From positions 744,001 through 808,000 of the forward strand of contig OW203771.1 in the NCBI GenBank assembly GCA_934045905.1: a DNA stretch of 64,000 nt. Direction: 5' to 3'. This document shows positions 36,976-45,026 of the stretch, one piece after another. Position numbers and translations under genes: made by a program. The notes under the pieces are model-generated. The model saw nothing but the letters and a program-made list of their open reading frames with translations. It made no database searches and had not been told where the DNA came from. The stretch's first letter is position 1. Each line of letters begins with the position of its first letter. This DNA comes from Leuctra nigra. Taxonomy: Eukaryota; Arthropoda; Insecta; Plecoptera; Leuctridae.

Positions 36976-37300
36976 TTACATTAGGGTATTAATGTAGTTT
37001 GTGTTAATGAATATCTCGGCAATTGTGTGCCCCAGAGATATCCAATATGCAATAAATGAATCACTACTTGTAGTTAAATCAAACGATAATCCAGACCTGG
37101 CGAACTTGCCAACATAATGTCCGCTCTCTGGGGATTCTAAATTTATGTCCATTAAGGGGGGATGCCCAAGTAGAGGTATCCGATAGATATTTGAATTAAT
37201 ATGCTTATTTAATAGATAATTTCCTTGTGCACCATATAAACGCAAGAAAAAGTGGGGTAGCCGAACTAATTTCCAAGATATAATACTTTATAAATTTGAG
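36976..37300 (-). other. Unidentified minus-strand frame, possibly a gene remnant
   Basis: A frame open from about 37300 to the stop at 36976 includes RLYGAQGNYLLNKHINSNIY, IPLLGHPPLMDINLESPESG and AYWISLGHTIAEIFINTNYI. The composition looks protein-like rather than random AT-rich translation. I do not recognise the family. The frame has no clear start; nearby sequence continues with the ANK-region repeat. It may be a last exon or a pseudogene fragment. Confidence 0.3.
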
Positions 37301-37914
37301 TTAGCCCTATCTTTAACATGGTAAGTCGAAAAAACACGGTAATTTTCCTAGTAAATATTAGATTTAAACTATTTTCCACCAATAGATTTTTTCCAAAAAC
37401 TAATATTATGTGTATTAGACATAGAGGTATTTATTAAGATTTTTATATATACACCTAGCCGTACGTTTTTAAAAGTTAGGCGCCAAATTCTAAATAATTT
37501 TCCTATACCTCCTGTGTTAAAATTTCTTAATCTTCCGAAGACATGTATGTATGTTTATTTTTCTACAATTTGTTACATTGAACAGGTGGTAGAGGTCTTA
37601 ATACTAAATATTTTCTAGAATCTAAGTCAAATTAAAATACAACTAAAACAATCTTATAGGTTAAAGTAATTTATATAAATTAATAAAAATAAATACTTAT
37701 ATAAATATAAATATAACTATAACTATTACTGTTAATATTAATGCTAGATCGCTTTTAACTGTTAATTCGCCGACTTAATAGGTACTCTTAATACTCTTAA
37801 TAATCTTTATACTCAATAATACTTAATACTTAATACTTAATACTCTTAATACTCTTAATACTCTTAATACTTAATATTCTTATCAATAATTTTAACATTC
37901 AATAATTCTGACAT

Positions 37915-40806
37915 CTAAACTAAGCTTTTCAACTCGGCCAAGTCGGCTGGAAATTCCCGGAGATCCATCGAGTTCCATTCTCTAATGGTTCGGTTCACGA
38001 ACGAATGCCTACCACCCTCAGTACGCGACCTTCTCTCCTTGATTTTCCACGAATGGTCGTTCCTGCTGTAGTAGTCCGGCATCGCAAACCTACTCGTCAC
38101 CTCCTTCCAAGCCTCCTTCCCGACTAACGCTCTGTACATGTTTAAAAGGCGAGCCTTCCTCCTCCTATCCTCCAACGATTCCCACTCTAGCTCCTTTAGC
38201 ATTTCGCTTACACTTTCGGGAACCCGTTGGAGTGTGATCTTGAACTCACTTCCCACCTTATGCCCTTTGTTTGCTATGACCCACTTTCTGTATTTTGTTT
38301 TGCCCGTTACTTTTCTAGCGGCTCTTCTCTGAACATTCTCTATCGCCCTGATCTGTCCCTTTTTGTAAGGGTCCCATACTGCTCCAGCATATTCCACGAT
38401 GGGCCTGATTAGCGTTGTGTACGCTTTTGCTTTGGTTCTATGGCTAGCGCCCTTCAAGCTCCGCATCACAAACGCTAACTGCCTTGATGATTTTGCGACT
38501 ACCGATCCGATTTGTAAGTCCCCGTCCATCTTTCGATCTAGCACCACACCAAGGTATTTACAGCTATCCTGTTTGTCTAATAGCACCCCTCCCATTTGGT
38601 AACTTCCACTATCTACATTCCGTGCTCTCGAAAATCTAACATACTGACATTTTTTCGCATTCACAACCATTTTATTTTTAATCGCCCATGTCTCTATTTT
38701 ATATACATCCTCCTGCAACTCCCTTCTGTCCTGATCACACCTTATAAGTTTGGTCAGAATCAGATCGTCTGCAAATAATCGAACCTTAGCTGTAACGCCC
38801 TCCCCAATATTATTTACATATATTATAAACAGCAGGGGACCCAACACACTTCCTTGGGGTACCCCTGATGTAACAGCTACGCTCCTGGATAGGCATTTTC
38901 CTACCCTAACTCTCTGTGATCTGTTGCGAAGGAAACTGCCTATCCAGTCCACCACTCCCTCGTGCAGTCCCAAGCTGCCAAGCTTACCCAACAACTCCCC
39001 ATGAGGCACCTTGTCGAAGGCCTTCTCAAAGTCAATCAAGATTGCGTCCACGACTTCGCCTTTATCCAACGCCTCATGAAGGTCCTCCGATAAACCCGCT
39101 AACTGGGACTCACACGAGTGTCCCGGTCGGAAGCCATGTTGCTCGCTCCTTAGCCATCCCAGTTTCACTAGGTGACCCCGAACGTACTTGGCTATGACCC
39201 CCTCCATGGTCTTGCAGATCACAGAGGTAAGGCTAACCGGTCTGTAGTTTCTGGGATCACCTCTCTCCCCTGCCTTGAATATTGGGACCACCGTCCCTTG
39301 CTTCCATTCTAGAGGTAACGTATTTGTGGCAAAAGATATTCTGAAAAGCTCATCCAAATATTGAATTATGCTATTTCCTGCCATCCTTACAGTATCCCCT
39401 GAAATATTGTCTGGCCCCTCTGCCTTTCCACTCTTTATTTTTCTGACCTCTTTCCATATATCTGTTGTCGTTATATTCAAACTTTCCCTCATAGCTTTTT
39501 CATTTCTCCCTCCAATATATTCCCTGTCCTTTGCTTGAAAAACTCTGGAAAACTGAGTGCTTAGCATCTCTGCCTTATCCTCGTCCTTATCTGCCTCCGA
39601 ATTATCGTCCTTCAGACCAGGAATGTCTCTGCCACTTCCTTTCTGCCCTCTAATATGGGCATAAAGTTTTCTCCAGCTACTTTTGATGTCCTGCTCATCA
39701 AACAGTCTCTCCATATATTTATCTTTGGCATCTTTCTTAGCACCAGTAAGCTCTTCTCTAATAGCTTTACGCTTCACTCTCCATTCATTTTCTTCTAACC
39801 TGCCCTTCTTTCTATGCAGTACTCTCGCTTTTCTCTTTATTGTTCTGACAGATTTATTGTAAAAAGGCGGATCGCTATTTGGACGAATGATTTTACGCGG
39901 CACGAACTTTTCCCTACATGTGTTTAATAGGTCCTTGAGCGCTTCCCATCTAACTTCACAAATTTCCTCTTTACAAGACCAATCATCGAACATTTCTCCC
40001 ATGAACTTTTTTACTCCATCTTTATCTACCTTTCTGTACAGCCAAATCTCTTTGTATGTTTCTGCTTTTTCCTCACTTTTATTTACAAAATCTATGTCTA
40101 AAATTGGTACCTGGTGATCACTTATTCCCTCGACTACCTCCCCTCCTAACCATAGGTTCGGTGGACGAACGAGGAAGACGTCTAGGAGGTTTGACCTATT
40201 GTTGTTCCCATAACCTCTCGTTCCCTCCTGCACCGTCTGTACAAAACCCTGGTTCATTATTTGATGTACCAGGGCTTGCGTCTTATGTGGCACACTTTCA
40301 TCGCCCATGTCCCACAGAACCCCAGGTAGATTAAAGTCCCCACCAATCACCACTCTCGCCTCTTCACTCCATTCCTGCAACCTTTCGTTGAGTCTCTCTA
40401 ACAGCTGGATTCCTCCCGGTCTATACCCCGCAACAATCTTTAGGACCACATTTCTTTCTTTTACTTCAACACACATCATCTCTACTTCCTTTTCAACCCA
40501 CTCAACTCTGCATCTTAATCCTTCCCTGACCCCGATAAATATTCCACCTCCATGACGGTTTCGGTCTCTCCTGAATATCCTGAAACCGGCACCAAACACT
40601 TCTGTGTCCCGGATATCGGGGTCCAGGAAGGATTCAACGCCAATGAATACATCAGGCTGATGACAGTCAATTAGTGAGCTGAATTGAAGCTGTTTAGGAA
40701 ATACACTTCTACAATTTACTTCTAAAAACCGTAACTTATATCTATTTACAATTTTTACACTTTTCTTTATTTCCCCCGTCCTTCTGTCCATTGGTCCTAT
40801 TTTCAT
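37915..40806 (-). CDS. ORF2: AP-endonuclease and reverse transcriptase, intact
   Basis: 963 residues. The N-terminal AP-type endonuclease spans residues about 25-235: FLEVNCRSV, VVIGGDFNLPGVLWD and GISDHQVPIL hold the metal and catalytic residues. A linker is followed by RT at about 480-760, with GPDNISGDTVR, NYRPVSLTSVICK, HGFRPGHSCESQ, ILIDFEKAFDKV, SGVPQGSVLGPLLF and RLFADDLILTK. FADD contains the catalytic Asp pair. The C-terminal domain ends TIREWNSMDLREFPADLAEL. The start ATG lies 6 nt after the ORF1 stop codon, in a different frame, so translation probably needs reinitiation. It belongs to the jockey/CR1/L2 assemblage; the exact clade needs a tree. GC is higher than the surroundings. 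Confidence 0.93.
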   Translation of the reverse strand: MKIGPMDRRTGEIKKSVKIVNRYKLRFLEVNCRSVFPKQLQFSSLIDCHQPDVFIGVESFLDPDIRDTEVFGAGFRIFRRDRNRHGGGIFIGVREGLRCRVEWVEKEVEMMCVEVKERNVVLKIVAGYRPGGIQLLERLNERLQEWSEEARVVIGGDFNLPGVLWDMGDESVPHKTQALVHQIMNQGFVQTVQEGTRGYGNNNRSNLLDVFLVRPPNLWLGGEVVEGISDHQVPILDIDFVNKSEEKAETYKEIWLYRKVDKDGVKKFMGEMFDDWSCKEEICEVRWEALKDLLNTCREKFVPRKIIRPNSDPPFYNKSVRTIKRKARVLHRKKGRLEENEWRVKRKAIREELTGAKKDAKDKYMERLFDEQDIKSSWRKLYAHIRGQKGSGRDIPGLKDDNSEADKDEDKAEMLSTQFSRVFQAKDREYIGGRNEKAMRESLNITTTDIWKEVRKIKSGKAEGPDNISGDTVRMAGNSIIQYLDELFRISFATNTLPLEWKQGTVVPIFKAGERGDPRNYRPVSLTSVICKTMEGVIAKYVRGHLVKLGWLRSEQHGFRPGHSCESQLAGLSEDLHEALDKGEVVDAILIDFEKAFDKVPHGELLGKLGSLGLHEGVVDWIGSFLRNRSQRVRVGKCLSRSVAVTSGVPQGSVLGPLLFIIYVNNIGEGVTAKVRLFADDLILTKLIRCDQDRRELQEDVYKIETWAIKNKMVVNAKKCQYVRFSRARNVDSGSYQMGGVLLDKQDSCKYLGVVLDRKMDGDLQIGSVVAKSSRQLAFVMRSLKGASHRTKAKAYTTLIRPIVEYAGAVWDPYKKGQIRAIENVQRRAARKVTGKTKYRKWVIANKGHKVGSEFKITLQRVPESVSEMLKELEWESLEDRRRKARLLNMYRALVGKEAWKEVTSRFAMPDYYSRNDHSWKIKERRSRTEGGRHSFVNRTIREWNSMDLREFPADLAELKSLV

Positions 40807-40814
40807 TCCCCCAT

Positions 40815-42872
40815 CTACAACTCGTTTTTTGATGCCCTATCACTATTCCCCAGCTCCTTTTGAATACATTCTACAATAATTCTACCCAGCTTCTCTCCCC
40901 CCGCCGTGTTGAGGTGCAGCCCGTCCCCTGATGCGAAATTATTTGGGAACTCGTGGCTTAGTGGGACGAACTTGGCACCCAACTCTTCGCACAGCCACGA
41001 AACACTTTCATTTAGTTTGTCCATTGTTTCGTCATGTACGTCTGCTCTGTACATCATCCCGTTGACTATAAACCGGGCTTCAGGGTATTTAGCCATTCCC
41101 ACCCCAAGAAGCTCTTCCATCTCCACCATGAGGTGGCGCTCAGAACTTCCGCTATATCGACTCCTTCCGACACGAACATTGTTTGTTCCGACGTTCAAAA
41201 CTACTACTTTTGGAGTGATTGTCCTCTCCATCAGCTTTAACATGTTTCCTAGTTCAGCAATTCGAATGCCTGGAAACACGTCCACCGCACACCCACTTTT
41301 CCTGCAGACGACACCTGCACCTCTTATTAGAGAGTCCCCCATAACCAGAACTTCTCCTTCGTCGCACACGATCAATGTTGCACTGTTGCTGCTGTTTCTC
41401 GGTGGTGTTTTGCTCAGCTCCAGGATGCGGCGAAATCTTTCTTCCCTCCTTTGTTTCAGAATCTGTTTCTGCTCGCTATTCTGCTGTTGCTGTTGTTGCT
41501 GCTGCTGTATTTGTTTTTGTTGTTGTTGTTCTTGTGGTGTCTGCAGGAGTTGATGAGGTTGCTGTCCCTGTTCTTCTTGTACCTCCTGCAGCAGCATTTC
41601 GCTTTGCTGTTGCTGTTGTTGCTGATCCCGTTTGTGATTTAGCCTTAGTTCAAGAAGAAGGCTTTGCTTGTGCATTTGATGTTTTGCTTGCTGCTTCTGT
41701 TTGTCTTCCTTCTCCAGCTGCTGCTGCTTCTGTTGTTGTTGATGCTGCTGTTGTTGCTGCTGTTGATGTTGTTGTAGTTGTCGCTGTTGTTGCTGCTGTT
41801 GATGTTGTTGTAGCTGTTGCTGTTGCTGTTGCTGTTGTTGTTGTAGTTGTTGTTGCAGTTGCAGTTGCTGCTGCTGGTGATGTTGGTGATGTTCTTGTTG
41901 CTGTTGTTGGATACGAGATTGTTGCTGTAGTTGTAATCGTAACTGCTGCTCCTGTTGCCAATGCTGATGGCTTTGTTGAAAAAGCTGACCTTGCTGCTGC
42001 TGCTGCTGCTTGAGCTGCTGAACATACTCGGGGTGCTGTACTTGCTGTTTCATAACTAATTGTGGTTTCTGTACTTGCTGTTGCTTATGCTGTTGGAACT
42101 GAAACTGGCTGTGGTAGTTTTTGTAACTATTTTCCTCCATTTGAATTTGAATTTGGCGCGATTGACCCGCGCCAGCAGCTGTCCCCCTTTGTCCGCCAGG
42201 TGTCACTCCTTCACCAAGAGGGGGCGCTACCTGTAGTTGATATTTCGAAGCAGGTACCGCGCTCGCCCCCTTCACCCCAGCCCCTAGTCTATACTCATCA
42301 CCATCATGCTTTGTCAATGATTTCTCCAAGCCTAAGTATGATATTTTTAGCTCCTCATACCGTTCTTCCAGTAACTTATAACTCTTATTCATTTCTTCGA
42401 TTACCTTACTGGCCATTTTTGTAGCTTTTTTCCACGCCTCGCAGCTGCCACATCTTTGAATCAGAGGTGTTGCCGGCTCTCCAGCAGGGCGCCCGTCATC
42501 TTCATGATTTTCTTTACATACATTATTTACACTTTCTGCCTGCAGTTGCTGTTGGAGCCTCTCGATCTTAGTTTGCAATGCTTCTACTTCTATCTCACTG
42601 TTTGACACTTGCACTACATGACTCTCGCCATTGTCCGCCCCCTCACTTGCATCCCCGCCTAACCTAACCTCACTTGCATCACCGTCACTAGAAGTGTCCT
42701 CTGCTTCTGTATCGTTATTTACCAACCCCGTTAATATACTTAATAATTTCGTTTTTTTTCCGCACACATTTCCAACTCCCCTCTTCTTTAACTCCTCTTG
42801 TATTTCACCCTTATATAATTGTTTTAACTCCTTCATGGCTCCATCCACTAATACCGACGTCGCCATCTTCAT
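40815..42872 (-). CDS. ORF1: SAP-like, coiled-coil, polyQ and SGNH-hydrolase protein
   Basis: 685 residues. Residues 10-50 (MKELKQLYKGEIQEELKKRG...KLLSIL) look like a SAP-type helix-turn-helix nucleic-acid-binding motif. There are acidic stretches, a coiled coil at about 85-120 and another at about 145-195. Residues about 230-480 are dominated by Gln with His (CAG/CAA repeats). The C-terminal SGNH domain at about 505-680 has VLVMGDSLIRGAG (block I Ser), VVVLNVGTNNVR (oxyanion block) and FASGDGLHLNTAG (Asp/His). The SGNH part is related in layout to ORF1 of the LINE at 1-4760. The long polyQ in a selfish RNA-binding protein is unusual and could promote particle assembly. The start is the first ATG pair (MKMATS). 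Confidence 0.9.
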   Translation of the reverse strand: MKMATSVLVDGAMKELKQLYKGEIQEELKKRGVGNVCGKKTKLLSILTGLVNNDTEAEDTSSDGDASEVRLGGDASEGADNGESHVVQVSNSEIEVEALQTKIERLQQQLQAESVNNVCKENHEDDGRPAGEPATPLIQRCGSCEAWKKATKMASKVIEEMNKSYKLLEERYEELKISYLGLEKSLTKHDGDEYRLGAGVKGASAVPASKYQLQVAPPLGEGVTPGGQRGTAAGAGQSRQIQIQMEENSYKNYHSQFQFQQHKQQQVQKPQLVMKQQVQHPEYVQQLKQQQQQQGQLFQQSHQHWQQEQQLRLQLQQQSRIQQQQQEHHQHHQQQQLQLQQQLQQQQQQQQQQLQQHQQQQQQRQLQQHQQQQQQQHQQQQKQQQLEKEDKQKQQAKHQMHKQSLLLELRLNHKRDQQQQQQQSEMLLQEVQEEQGQQPHQLLQTPQEQQQQKQIQQQQQQQQQNSEQKQILKQRREERFRRILELSKTPPRNSSNSATLIVCDEGEVLVMGDSLIRGAGVVCRKSGCAVDVFPGIRIAELGNMLKLMERTITPKVVVLNVGTNNVRVGRSRYSGSSERHLMVEMEELLGVGMAKYPEARFIVNGMMYRADVHDETMDKLNESVSWLCEELGAKFVPLSHEFPNNFASGDGLHLNTAGGEKLGRIIVECIQKELGNSDRASKNEL
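41480..42110 (-). repeat. CAG/CAA trinucleotide tract encoding polyglutamine
   Basis: Imperfect (CAG/CAA)n over about 600 bp, interrupted by CAT, AAG and CTG codons. Alternative frames through it are stop-free and give artefactual poly-Ala/Val/Leu/Ser/Asn ORFs on both strands. Confidence 0.95.
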
Positions 42873-43220
42873 GCATCGATCATGACATCATATTGACATC
42901 ATGACATCATATTGACATCATGACATCATATTGAAAACTCAGTATAATTGGAGAGTTGCAAGTTACAAGACATTTGATGAAACTTTTACATAAAAATATA
43001 GTTGAAATGTTAAAAAATTTATAAAAGTCGTACATTTCAACAAAAAATATTTTCGGAAAATCTACTTGGGCATCCCTCCTTAACAGCGCTCGGCGTTGGC
43101 CAATCAGGAGGCTCAACACGTCGAGCGCTGAGCGCCGAACGTCGAATGAACGCCGAGCTGTAAACGTACCTTTATACGAAATAATAATGAATAATCTTGT
43201 GATCACATGTGACGCCCACA

Positions 43221-43434
43221 TAAAGCCCATTTTACACGGAGCAACTTCTTGTTCAACTTCTGTGCCACACTTCTGTGTCACACGTCTTGATGGAAATTAG
43301 AACATGTTCTAAATGATATAAAAGTTGAGCTCAAGTTCTGTAACAAGAAGTTGCGTCGTGTAAATACAAAATGGTATGAAAAGTGCGAATGTGATACATA
43401 ATTTGTTCAAGAAATTGTGCCGTGTGAGCTTGGT
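43221..43434. mobile_element. MITE family M, copy 4 (diverged end)
   Basis: Begins TAAAGCCCATTTTACACGG and ends with GTGCCGTGTGAGCTTGGTA, a degraded inverse. It is adjacent to the 5' end of the next retrotransposon's endonuclease fragment. Confidence 0.8.
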
Positions 43435-43612
43435 ATAGAGAGGAGGTGGTATAGCCATATACATAAAATCCCATCTTAGATACAAAACAATAGTCATTAA
43501 GGATGATATAGATAGTAATACCCTTGAGCACGCTGTCATTGAATTGAATGTAAAAGGGACGAAGGTAGCCGTTGTAGCAATGTACAGACCTCCAGGAATG
43601 GGGGACGCTGAA

Positions 43613-43900
43613 TAGCGCCAACTGGAATAACGCCAACTCCCTTGTGTGACATGGGCTTTTCATGAACCGGAATAATGTCAACTCGGAGTTGGCGTTGTTC
43701 CGGTAAAAGTACTTTACCAAATTTACAAGTGGAATAACGCCAACTCTGAGTTGACGTTATTCCACCGGAATAACGCCAACTGTGAGTTGACGTTCTTCCA
43801 CCGGAATAAAGTCAACTCCTAGTTGGCGTTGCTCCGGTTTTAGGACTTAGAATATTTCTTAAGAAAGTGGAAGAACGCCAACTCAGAGTTGACGTTATTC
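43613..43900. repeat. Array of about six GGAATAACGCCAACTC palindromes
   Basis: Units of 31-36 bp, each an inverted repeat of GGAATAACGCCAACTC around a 0-2 bp centre, begin at about 43673, 43733, 43765, 43803 and 43869. A half-unit pair lies at 43613-43645. Arms vary by G/A and C/T changes (GTCAACTC/GCCAACTC), with compensating changes only in part. Spacers are 0-40 bp. Confidence 0.9.
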
Positions 43901-44499
43901 CTTTTTAAGTACTACTTGGTAGACTTCTCGGTAATTTTTAAAGAAATACACTAAGTTCCAAGAATTGCGGCAATCTACTTGGCAGACTTCTCGGAAAAGT
44001 GGAATAACTTTTACTTCACAAAAGTAAAAACAGAAATGTCAAACTTTTCCAGTCAAACTGGAAAAGTCACTTTAAAACATTCATATAAAAATAAAATATT
44101 GTAAATTATCTAATATTATTTTAAGCAGCAAATTTGCTAATGAAAATCGCATTGAATTGAATGTTATTTAATTGAATGTGTTTGTCACATGAGGAGTTTA
44201 ATACTATTTCAAAAATTTCATATTTGAGATAAAGGTGACGTTTCATGCCTCAAAGAAATTATTAGGTATCGCTCATAATACTCTGTTGGAAAAAATTATC
44301 TTTAGTTTTAAATTCGTACTCGTAGGAATCTCGTAGTAATCGTTCTCGTAGTAATCTCGTAGTAAGCGTGAACGTAGCATAAATATGTATAAGTACTATT
44401 TTTTGTGATTATTTGATTTTGATGTAAAATTATGATTGATGGGAAAGAGGATTGGTCATTGTAAATGGAGCTACTAATACAAATTATATTATCACATAA

Positions 44500-44700
44500 A
44501 TTTTAAAGAATATTATATTTATTTAAACATGCTGTTATCACAGATATCATCACAGTTGCAATTTGTCAATATACGTAGCAAAACATAGTCAATTGATAGA
44601 TAATTTAATAATTAAACTACTAATCACAAATACAGATATCATCACAGTTGCAATTTGTCAATCAAAACATAGTCAATTAAGAGTTAATGAAATGAACAGT
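44500..44700 (+). repeat. Direct repeat inside the cassette
   Basis: CAGATATCATCACAGTTGCA, ATTTGTCAAT and AAAACATAGTCAATT occur at 44538-44600 and again at 44633-44680. Period about 95 bp; the second copy lacks an ATACGTAGC segment. Confidence 0.75.
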
Positions 44701-44784
44701 GAAATGAAATCAATAATTCAATAATAATGAAATGAAAAGACAAGAGTTATACAGAGACAATATAGCCTCGCTGCCCACAGTGTC

Positions 44785-44958
44785 CTAGTTGAGGAACATC
44801 TTCTCGTAACGGCGAACTTGCTGTCGGCATATGGGGCATGTTCTTCGAACTGGCGGCGTCGCTGAGAGGACGTCGGCGCACCGCTGACACACGATGAAGT
44901 GCTTGCACGGCCGTGCAGCATGTGTCCGCATTTCTATTTTGCAGACCACGCAAGACAT
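44785..44958 (-). CDS. Small C3HC4 RING-finger protein or C-terminal RING of a truncated IAP-like gene
   Basis: 57 residues from ATG 44956-44958 to TAG. The zinc ligands are Cys3, Cys6, Cys18, His20, Cys24, Cys27, Cys41 and Cys44, a clean C3HC4 RING (SCVVCKIEM; PCKHFIVCQRC; TCPICRQQV). It ends seven residues after the basic stretch (YEKMFLN), like IAP-family RINGs that sit at the extreme C-terminus. RINGs act as E3 ubiquitin ligases. The frame stays open upstream (THTRQAQPATD) up to the cassette border, so the ORF may be the 3' end of a longer gene cut by the rearrangement. The region is more GC-rich than the flanks. The short length leaves function uncertain. Confidence 0.7.
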   Translation of the reverse strand: MSCVVCKIEMRTHAARPCKHFIVCQRCADVLSATPPVRRTCPICRQQVRRYEKMFLN

Positions 44959-45026
44959 GTCAGTAGCTGGTTGGGCTTGCCGCGTGTGGGTTATTATTAG
45001 AACTCACTCGAGCAAATTACGAGCAT

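Larger units (their letters stand above)
37540..42945 (-). mobile_element. Complete non-LTR retrotransposon with two intact ORFs
   Basis: On the minus strand: a short 5' leader with three copies of a CATCATGACATCATATTGA-type unit (42880-42935), ORF1 42872-40815, ORF2 40806-37915, then a 3' UTR with a TAATACTCT microsatellite (37780-37890). It ends AAAATAAACATACATACATG (about 37545). Sequence outside both ends matches one continuous stretch at 27770-27830 (ACTTGCAACTC...TTTCAAT and CTTCCGAGATT...TTTAACACAGGAGG). That stretch is an empty paralogous site and fixes the boundaries. With both ORFs intact it is a candidate active copy. Confidence 0.9.
43607..44990. mobile_element. Cassette inserted in the endonuclease region: palindrome array plus RING ORF
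   Basis: The left border follows YRPPGMG and the right border precedes LLLELTRANYEHV of the host element. The order is: palindrome array (43613-43900), AT-rich 0.6 kb, a 60-bp motif in two direct copies (ATCATCACAGTTGCAATTTG at about 44550 and 44640), then a minus-strand RING-finger ORF. No terminal inverted repeat or clear target duplication is found, so the mode of insertion is unknown. A rearrangement or misassembly is an alternative. Confidence 0.6.

Noticed and set aside
41375..42025. ORFs rich in Ala/Val, Leu, Ser/Asn or Thr across the polyQ region
   Set aside because: All are shadow translations of CAG/CAA repeats of the retrotransposon ORF1.
43613..43900. CRISPR-like array
   Set aside because: The palindromic units are unequal, spacers are 0-40 bp and not of constant length, no cas genes are present, and the context is an animal genome.
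43607..44990. Cassette as a simple MITE
   Set aside because: No terminal inverted repeats or target duplication could be found at its borders, and it carries a RING frame.
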